Origin: Patiria pectinifera | Lineage: Eukaryota > Echinodermata > Asteroidea > Valvatida > Asterinidae | Direction of reading: 5' to 3' | Length of the DNA: 64,000 nucleotides | Assembly (NCBI GenBank): GCA_029964075.1 | Contig: CM057150.1 | Span: 5,061,717 to 5,125,716 of the forward strand | Shown here: positions 59,501-64,000 of the stretch, one piece after another | Position numbering within the stretch: the first letter of the stretch is position 1 | Layout: each line of letters starts with the position of its first letter | Program-made: the position numbers and the translations under genes | Notes under the pieces: model-generated | The model's database searches: none | Seen by the model: only the letters and a program-made list of their open reading frames with translations | Told to the model about the DNA's origin: nothing

Positions 59501-59900
59501 GTCTACTGACACTTATTCAAATTGTTCATGTTTTGTCGACTGTAAACTTAGACTCTCAATGGCAAACTCTTGGTGGCGCACTGCATTGTGAATCGCCCGA
59601 ATTCAGCACAAGTACATGTAACTAATGGGTTAAACTTGAAACTCTCTGCCTTTTCCCCTCAGCGGTTTCACCATTGAGCTGGGTGCTGCCACCACTGTCC
59701 TCGCAGCCTCCAAGCTAGGCATCCCCATCAGCACCACCCACTGCAAAGTGGGCTCTGTCTTCGTCATCGGCCTTGTCCGCTCCCGCGCTTCGCTAGAGTG
59801 GAAAATCTTCCGTAATATCTTCCTGGCCTGGATAGTCACACTACCCATCACGGGCGGCATCAGCGCAATACTCATGCTTATTCTGCAAAACGTTGTATGA
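41199..59900 (+). CDS. SLC20A: SLC20/PiT family sodium-dependent phosphate transporter, complete 10-exon gene
   Basis: Coding exons read 41199-41562, 46937-47077, 48172-48257, 51742-51838, 52721-52840, 54004-54105, 54753-54869, 55714-56017, 56853-57038 and 59663-59900. All junctions are GT/AG with matching phases, giving 1755 coding bases and 584 residues plus TGA. Seen: [15 protein letters not shown] at about 50-64, SGTHSIVGS at 138-146, [10 protein letters not shown] in exon 3, GGNDVCNAVGP at 439-449 and [10 protein letters not shown] near 528-537. These are the duplicated PHO4/PiT halves. Known of the family: plasma-membrane symport of Na+ with monovalent phosphate, about 12 membrane segments, and a large cytosolic loop between the halves. 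Here that loop (about 270-420) is shorter than in the human proteins (652 and 679 residues) and is Lys/Glu- then Ser/Thr-rich. An in-frame TAA at 41187-41189 supports the ATG at 41199. A 5' UTR splice acceptor is likely near 41143. Which vertebrate paralogue (A1 or A2) is closer cannot be told by eye. Confidence 0.96.
41985..42410. repeat. Dispersed repeat family X, copy 3 (PiT intron 1)
   Basis: Shares ATTATTTCTTCACAAAA, TATTGTCTGCCAGACAAT and AAATTTGCAAGGAGAAAAGA with the copy at 6090-6360. Confidence 0.45.
42515..42699. mobile_element. CAGTCCTTCTG-ended MITE, copy 1 (PiT intron 1)
   Basis: Ends CAGTCCTTCTGATTTGA and TCAAATCAGAAGGACTG are flanked by ATGTAC (42509-42514 and 42700-42705), a 6-bp duplication. 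Interior repeats include TTTTTCTAGG and GTGTGAT. Confidence 0.8.
43393..43500 (-). repeat. Probable LINE 3' tail, minus strand (PiT intron 1)
   Basis: A GATAAT microsatellite borders TTCTTTATTGTCCGCATC, as in 3' ends of CR1/L2-type elements on the opposite strand. Confidence 0.45.
43731..43793 (-). repeat. Truncated tRNA-derived SINE head (PiT intron 1)
   Basis: Minus-strand GGGTTCGAGTCCC (B box) is preceded by CTGGTAGTAAAGAC in the A-box position, partly eroded. Confidence 0.65.
44598..44946. mobile_element. Inverted-terminal element, copy 2 (PiT intron 1)
   Basis: Shares the TTATACAACACCTG end, GTGCAATGGAAGTTC pair and ACAGTTTGCATAAATTAAAT body with 32049-32393. Its left end has lost part of the AATAAATCC block. 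Confidence 0.75.
44947..45070. repeat. Fold-back following copy 2
   Basis: Arms of about 55 bases (TTTGTGCAATGG, GGTGACAAATGAAATGTT) pair around CGCCTCGTGGAATGG. Its outer edge AATGTTTCA and GTGCAATGG matches the hairpin at 32431. Confidence 0.65.
45071..46936. other. Remainder of PiT intron 1, no further feature
   Basis: No exon, element termini or RNA gene recognised. Confidence 0.3.
46937..47077 (+). CDS. SLC20A: PiT coding exon 2 (residues 122-168)
   Basis: The acceptor CTGTAG and donor A|GTAAGT give a phase 1 to phase 1 exon reading [20 protein letters not shown] and on to WSKFGLI. It includes the SGTHSIVGS motif typical of PiT proteins. Confidence 0.95.
47563..47702. repeat. Dispersed repeat Y, copy 1 (PiT intron 2)
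   Basis: About 140 bases match 60679-60821, including CACCCTCAGTGTGTGACATG and CTAGACCAATGAAATTACA. Confidence 0.8.
47714..48118. mobile_element. Pogo/Tigger-like MITE with TA target duplication (PiT intron 2)
   Basis: Ends TAGTGGAACGTCGCTATACC and TATAGCGGCGTTCCACTG are flanked by TA (47712-47713, 48119-48120). Subterminal CGCTATACTGAACAT units repeat. Ends of the CAGTGGAACxTCGCTATA type are known from Tigger elements. Confidence 0.8.
48172..48257 (+). CDS. SLC20A: PiT coding exon 3 (residues 169-197)
   Basis: The acceptor CTCTGCAG and donor AAG|GTAAGG bound an exon reading [20 protein letters not shown] and on to FVLDK. This is a membrane segment conserved in animal PiT proteins. It ends in phase 0. 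Confidence 0.95.
48258..51456. other. PiT intron 3, largely featureless
   Basis: A TAGTCTGGTTCCC word at about 49931 matches the nested element at 37216. Otherwise no gene or element recognised. Confidence 0.3.
51457..51642. mobile_element. MITE with GCGAATG-type units (PiT intron 3)
   Basis: Ends AAGCCCGGTTCATACT and AGTATGAACCGGGCTT. Between them GCGAA/TTCGC words (GCAAATGCGAAGCGAATT, AATTCGCATTCGCTTTCGC) repeat in inverted order. Target duplication unclear. Confidence 0.75.
51742..51838 (+). CDS. SLC20A: PiT coding exon 4 (residues 198-229)
   Basis: The exon follows the acceptor CACATAG and ends at GAAT|GTGAGT. It reads [20 protein letters not shown] and on to FDGPE. It corresponds to the loop and the following membrane segment of the N-terminal half. 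Confidence 0.94.
52076..52690 (+). repeat. CCCAAC-rich minisatellite (PiT intron 4)
   Basis: An imperfect hexamer array with a higher-order 24-bp unit (AACATGCCCAATCAAACCC plus AACYC) repeated about eight times at 52321-52560. It ends only about 30 bases before exon 5, inside the polypyrimidine region. Long frames across it on both strands follow from its periodicity. Confidence 0.9.
52721..52840 (+). CDS. SLC20A: PiT coding exon 5 (residues 230-269)
   Basis: The acceptor CCCACAG lies directly after the CCCAAC-rich array of intron 4. The exon reads [20 protein letters not shown] and on to [10 protein letters not shown], a membrane span ending in a basic cytosolic boundary. The donor is GTTTGT, weaker than its neighbours. 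Confidence 0.93.
52841..53849. other. First part of PiT intron 5
   Basis: Inverted words TGGGTGTTTACATAAATGTG near 52938 and CACATTTATGTAAACACCCA near 53617 could be the ends of a 700-bp element. Interior CACTCTGTAACA also inverts. Confidence 0.5.
53850..53957 (-). repeat. tRNA-derived SINE (PiT intron 5)
   Basis: Minus-strand A box TGGCCTAGTGGTTAGCG at 53930-53946 and B box GGTTCGAATCC at 53898-53908. The body GTCCTTGGGCATGCCACTT is a common SINE core motif. It ends about 45 bases before exon 6. Confidence 0.85.
54004..54105 (+). CDS. SLC20A: PiT coding exon 6 (cytosolic loop, residues 270-303)
   Basis: The acceptor GTATTAG and donor AAAG|GTAACG give a phase 1 to phase 1 exon. It encodes the hydrophilic start of the central loop ([20 protein letters not shown]). 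The loop diverges quickly within the family, so support comes from splice phase and position more than from residues. Confidence 0.85.
54753..54869 (+). CDS. SLC20A: PiT coding exon 7 (cytosolic loop, residues 304-342)
   Basis: The acceptor TTTTCAG and donor ATGA|GTATGT bound an acidic and basic loop segment ([20 protein letters not shown]). Phase 1 to phase 1 means it could be skipped without a frameshift, as could exon 6. Confidence 0.84.
55714..56017 (+). CDS. SLC20A: PiT coding exon 8 (loop end and start of C-terminal half, residues 343-443)
   Basis: The acceptor ACGCAG precedes [20 protein letters not shown], a Ser/Thr-rich region with candidate phosphorylation sites. It then reads into [20 protein letters not shown], the second PiT signature. 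The signature is split across the intron after GTG TG. Confidence 0.95.
56034..56198. mobile_element. MITE with CAGGCATGCAACT inverted ends (PiT intron 8)
   Basis: TAATACTCAGGCATGCAACT at the left and AGTTGCATGCCTGAATACTC at the right are near-perfect complements separated by about 110 bases. Confidence 0.65.
56370..56729. mobile_element. CAGTCCTTCTG-ended MITE, copy 2, with expanded array (PiT intron 8)
   Basis: Same ends as 42515-42699. It holds four tandem GATTTTTCTAGGCGTGT-type units at about 56408-56485, where copy 1 has one or two. The flanking duplication is not preserved (GGCATG against GGCGTA). Confidence 0.8.
56853..57038 (+). CDS. SLC20A: PiT coding exon 9 (residues 444-505)
   Basis: The acceptor GTGTAG completes the GGNDVC codon. 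It continues [20 protein letters not shown] and on to [10 protein letters not shown], followed by donor AG|GTGGGT. This is strongly conserved PiT C-terminal membrane sequence. Confidence 0.96.
57105..57752. mobile_element. Inverted element with GCGACGCGTCGCA arrays (PiT intron 9)
   Basis: Ends GCACCCGATTTCA and TGAAATCGGGTGC. Units around TGCGACGCGT/ACGCGTCGCA fill 57135-57240 and 57570-57735. The middle is AT-rich and unique. This makes a CpG-dense island within an intron. Confidence 0.8.
57932..58597. mobile_element. Inverted element with TTCACGAAGGGACGGGCAT units (PiT intron 9)
   Basis: Ends CATATCGTCACCG and CGGTGACGATATG. The unit TTTTCACGAAGRGACGGGCA recurs at about 57945, 58128, 58214 and 58340, and inverted at 58563-58582. 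No open frame of note. Confidence 0.75.
58598..59662. other. End of PiT intron 9
   Basis: AGTGCATTGTGGGAGATGG near 59311 and inverted CACTGCATTGTGAATCGCC at 59578 suggest one more small element (about 59250-59600), not resolved. Confidence 0.3.
59663..59900 (+). CDS. SLC20A: PiT coding exon 10 and stop (residues 506-584)
   Basis: The acceptor CCCCTCAG is followed by [20 protein letters not shown], the [10 protein letters not shown] motif and a last hydrophobic span ending LQNVV and TGA. A very short C-terminal tail is usual for the family. Confidence 0.96.
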
Positions 59901-60389
59901 TAAACAGCCCCTTACCTAGCCCTCCCTGTACAAAGTAATTTTTTTTCCTCACGAATTCCTCCAGTTTTAGTCGTTAAAATGCAGTTTAAATGCAGAACAC
60001 ACTGTAATTTTTATGTAAAACTTTTTTACAGTATTCTTTCTGTAATTTGCTGTGTGTATGATCTATAGATCTCTCTCATAGGACACCATCTTAGGAAAAT
60101 TACAACTGCGTGTTCAGGGCAACCGCTGCGTGTACACGCAGTGTGCAAAATGTTCTAAACACGCGTGTGTGTTGCTCGAAATTTCTTCGATGTGCGTCAC
60201 GAAAATTTGACGCCCAAAATGCTGATGCACGTGGCAATCTGTAGGAAGTGACGTCATTTGAGAGACCTATTGGGGTGATATTTATGAGTTAACTGAACAT
60301 TTATTGACCTCAGGATTGACAAATGTTGGTCAGATTTTGTAGTGGGGAGTTCGTGACGTAACAAACCTGTTCCCTTGATTGATTTCTTG

Positions 60390-60527
60390 TTAACAATTGT
60401 TGACTGCTGTGATGTGGGATATGACATTTTTAACACCCGAGTGGCGCTTCGCCTCGGGTGCCATGCGGCCCGAGGGGGCTAAAAACGGCTTATCCCATAT
60501 TACAGCAGTCAACAATTATTTTGTTAA
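60390..60527. repeat. Fold-back with TTCGCCTCGGG centre
   Basis: Arms ACAATTGTTGACTGCTGTGA and complement pair over about 32 bases around CACCCGAGTGGCGCTTCGCC. The centre resembles that at 32431-32594. Confidence 0.7.
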
Positions 60528-60678
60528 ACCGTGCCAATAACTGAAAAAAAGATAAATGGTTGTCACTTACTGTGTGAGAAATAAATTAAATCACTGTGAT
60601 GTGACCTTTGATAACTGAAGGTTTCGATGTTCTGCCGGACATGAGACTGAGCGTTTGACGTTGCAGTTCTCATCGGGC

Positions 60679-60821
60679 AAGCTAACGCGCCGACAGGTTC
60701 CACGCACGCGCACAACGCACGCAATGAATGCAGTGCGATATCACCCTCAGTGTGTGACATGCATTTCTATTGTTCAGACACGTGGCCGTCCTAGACCAAT
60801 GAAATTACAGTATTCAAGCAG
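60679..60821. repeat. Dispersed repeat Y, copy 2
   Basis: Matches 47563-47702 in the same orientation, about 80-85 percent by eye. Confidence 0.8.
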
Positions 60822-61480
60822 GATTTTAATTAACCTGCGTCACAAATCAACCATAAGTCGACTATAAGTCCCTGATTGAACCTACTCATTGGTGATAATA
60901 TTGTTGAGAATTTGAGACATTATGACAAATGTTGGAACTTACTCCAACTTGTCAAAATGAACGCTTTTGCGATCAGAACTCGTGCAACATTAATGATGAG
61001 GGTTGTAACATGAACTCGGTAAAGACGGGGTAAAAAGTAGTATTACATGCAGAAAGGCTAGTGCTAAAAATAATTCTGAAGGCATTAATACAGACTGACA
61101 TGCATAATCCACTCGATATACTTCAATCCTTTTAAAAGTACAAAATATATGTACATGTATTTTATTATGTGTGCCACTAACTTGATTACACCTTGAAATT
61201 CAAAGATGTACTATTACGTATTCTTTCTCTGAAACTTTTGTAAATTTAAAAAAAAATTGCTTTGCAAAAAGTTGACATGCCTTTTTGTCTGCTGTTGAAA
61301 TTCAAAGCTAGATATAATTACATAGGTAATTTTCTTGCAGATTTGGTAAAGAAATTTAGTACTGGATGTATAATTAATACCCCCCCCAAAAAAAACAAAA
61401 TCAATAATAAAAATACATTGATGCCCCCTAAAAAAAAGTAACAAGTCATAATTATATAATAAAGAATAAATAAAGGCAAA

Positions 61481-63092
61481 CTAAAGAACATTTAAAAGAA
61501 AAGTTCCAGTGGAACAGTCAAACAGAAAAAAAACCAATTGAACAAAAATCTCAGGGTTATGATTTATTAACAACAAATGTAATTTATTGCTTTGGTGTGA
61601 TTAACTTGCTTTAGTTTTTGCCCTTCAGTGTGTTCAAAGCTGTGTGAGTTTGGGTGTGTCAGCCACAAAAACCCTTCTGGATGATCTAAGCTTAACTAAA
61701 TGTAGGCTTGCTGAAGAGGGGGGCGGGGCGGGAGGAGGAGAATTACGACAGAAGGCGGAACTCTCTTTGGGCAGGACCTGTCATGTGTTTTTTATGTAAA
61801 AAGTGTGAGATCGATCAACATTATATTGCCAAGGTGTTTGTAACAAACTGTTCCCTCAAATTCAATTGTATATTATTTATGAAGTTACATCGTTTTCAGT
61901 AATTTATATTATGTACAAAGTACATCTGGGCCATTTTCCAAAGCATGGCTTGTCTTCAGCTTCGCATTCATTCTGGATCCGGAATAACTTTTCCTGTCAC
62001 GATCTATGATTTGAAGTTGGGCCGGTGTAGTCCATGTGAGCCGAAGCTGGACACAAAGCCAGTATTTAAAAAGTCCTCTGCAATCAAGTTATTTTTACAC
62101 ATTGTCATTGTGTATGTTAGCTGTGGTTGATTGCAGATACATTGTAGTACTTGACCAAATGGGTAACGTGTGAGTTAATGTAAAAAAACAATATATCTTC
62201 CCAGTTTTACCAATGTACACTGTACATACAGTTGTATTTGTACAAATTTATATCCATTGCAGGAGAGTGATCTCCCTAAGACTGCATATTTTGTGTGTCC
62301 TATTACACTAGGTATCGGAACTCCCCCATAATTTCTTTTTATTTTCAAAAAAAAGCCTGGGATTTCTTGGTCTATGATCAGAATAATCTGTTAAACATTG
62401 ATTTTGTTTTCATAATTTCCTTGTTGTTTAAAACCGTTCCCATCCATTTCTAATTGGTTACGACATGAATGTAAAACCAAGCCGAATAAATCTGACAGTA
62501 CCTATGAGAAGTTCATTTCGATTGTTAGGCGATGTTTTTTTTTCCAATTAATTTAATTAATTTAATATTGAACGGATCGGTCGTCTACAACAATATACTT
62601 TCGATCCATTCAATAATTTAATAATTCGATATGATCATGGAAGAATGTTTATTTCTCCATGATATACACGCAGGGTCTAAAATTCCTCATGCAACCATCG
62701 TATGTTCAGGTGCGCGTACAGCCCTTAATAGACAACATGACGTCACGCTTTGTTTACGCGTCCCTGCCCACCTGGCTCTCAAGAAAGCGCACATGTAAAC
62801 AGCGAGACATTATGTCTTGGGTATATTTGGAAGCGGCACCGGCGTTTCGTGGACGACTACTGTACTCGGGGGTTATTTCCCTCCTCCATGTTAATACATG
62901 TAAGTCGAGGGGAAATTTAAAATAACTGCACTGCCAAAAAAAAAAGGTCAGAGTTTGCCCAACTTTTTACCCAACGTTGGTACAAAATTCAAGATCCACA
63001 TCTTTTGAGCGAAAAATACCCAGCGGCCGTTGGGCAAACACGTGGCTTAAACTGGGGAAAAATTGCAGACAGAACAGTTGGGTACTTTTGAT
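61481..63092. other. Downstream region, no gene seen
   Basis: A frame at 61945-62130 has no recognised motif. A further AATAAA is at about 62484. Confidence 0.3.
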
Positions 63093-63440
63093 GGGGTCCG
63101 CTCATTAAGTCCGACGCCTCATAGGTCCGACGCCTCATAAATCCGACAAAATCGCACCCCCTACTAACCAATAAAAGCCCATAAGTCCGATGCCTCATAG
63201 GTCCGACGCCGTAACTATGACTCATAGCTCCGACGCCTCATGCATAGCTCCGACGCCTCGTAGGTCCGACAAATTAAACGCCTCGTTGTTCCGACGTCGG
63301 ACTTAGGAGGCGTCTGACTTATCAGGTGTCGGACCTATGAGGCGGAATAAAAATTGTATGCCTCATAATAAGTCCGACGCCTCATTTTCGGACTTATGAG
63401 GCGTCGGACCTATGAGGCGTTGGACTTATGATACGCCCCC
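63093..63440. mobile_element. Inverted element with GTCCGACGCCTCATA arrays
   Basis: About seven GTCCGACGCCTCATA-type units at 63109-63270 face about five complementary TATGAGGCGTCGGAC-type units at 63296-63430. Outer edges GGGGTCCGCTCATTAAGTCC and GGACTTATGATACGCCCC are imperfect complements. Confidence 0.75.
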
Positions 63441-64000
63441 AAATGTAAAGAACCAATTGTCGGTAAGACATTAACCGAAAAATTGTCGATAATTTTGACA
63501 AGTTGGTGGTAAGTATTTTCTCAATTATTGGTTACCGTAGAAGAGTCATAATGTTGGGTACTACATGTACATGTACATTGTATATATTTGCTCCATTTGA
63601 GGGCATTTTTTGTTGACCAATGGTTGGTGTTTGCGGAATGCTTGACTGGGATGCCTTTAAAGCGAGGCTTGGTTTTTAAAAAAATATTTTATTACAAACA
63701 TCTAACAGCAAACTTTTGAACACTTTTAAACTTAAATTTTTGAAGCAAAAGCCTTCAAAGAATTTAAAGGGGGGTTGATCACGCTACATGAGTTTTTTCA
63801 ATCATGATTTTCAAAATACGATTTTCAAAGAGATGATTAAAATAAAATCTGCAAAGTTTCCCTTGATCAACTGACAATAATACGTTGATGACTTGGTGTT
63901 CAATTATTTCAATATTAAATATCCAGACAACATGATATAAAAGTATATGTTGGTGACTTGGTTTTCAATTACTACATAATTAAATATAACTCAAATCAAG
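63441..64000. other. End of window, no gene seen
   Basis: Two similar TTGGTGACTTGGTTTTCAATTA-like stretches near 63886-63910 and 63950-63975 form a short direct repeat. Nothing else recognised. Confidence 0.3.

Larger units (their letters stand above)
59901..61480 (+). other. SLC20A: Probable PiT 3' UTR with poly(A) signals
   Basis: Three overlapping or adjacent AATAAA signals lie at 61458-61463, 61465-61470 and 61469-61474. Earlier AATAAA occurs near 60583. Which is used cannot be told. The span contains a fold-back and a dispersed repeat, so the true UTR may be shorter. Confidence 0.35.

Noticed and set aside
5497-63430. CRISPR array
   Set aside because: Repeats have no regular unique spacers, many are inverted, and the DNA is eukaryotic.

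Overview
This is eukaryotic nuclear DNA, most likely from a marine invertebrate deuterostome. An echinoderm is my best guess, a sea star being plausible, but this rests only on habit of sequence: frequent AGGCCTA and ACATGTACATGT words, tRNA-derived SINEs, very large introns and dense short DNA transposons. There are no operons or other prokaryotic features, and almost all short open frames are chance.

Two protein-coding genes are supported. (1) On the + strand, 41199-59900, ten exons with canonical GT/AG junctions and compatible phases join into a complete 584-residue SLC20/PiT sodium-phosphate symporter. Both inverted-repeat signatures are present (GANDVANSF near residue 50, GGNDVCNAVGP near 439). 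Its introns are packed with transposons. (2) On the - strand, 27849 down to 26697, there is one large first coding exon of an unrecognised secreted or membrane protein: an N-terminal hydrophobic segment, a polybasic furin-like site and a long Ser/Thr/Pro-rich stretch. It ends at a GTGAGT donor in phase 1, and its remaining exons were not found. A perfect RFX X-box palindrome lies about 530 bp upstream of its ATG.

The rest is repeat-rich. 1-14 kb holds a decayed LINE reverse-transcriptase tail, a mariner-like fold-back element, a tRNA-SINE, a palindrome with a telomeric core, a hammerhead-ribozyme-like motif, a TTAA-flanked MITE and a 91-bp near-perfect palindrome. 14-26 kb holds two hAT-like elements with 8-bp target duplications and hexamer arrays, a second telomeric-core palindrome and another mariner-like element. 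29-34 kb holds a segmental duplication whose two copies give empty sites for a SINE and for a Mutator-like element with an 11-bp target duplication. 34-38 kb holds two more array-bearing elements, one with a 9-bp-TSD element nested inside it. 41-60 kb is the PiT gene with at least eight intronic MITEs, five SINE- or array-type repeats among them. 60-64 kb holds the 3' UTR, a fold-back element and a further inverted array.

The most unusual theme is a recurring architecture: short non-autonomous elements whose ends are built from tandem arrays of a private 6-20 bp motif, inverted about the centre. I count about ten examples with different motifs, three of them with perfect 8-bp target duplications. 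Two related palindromes carry interstitial (CCCTAA)n cores.
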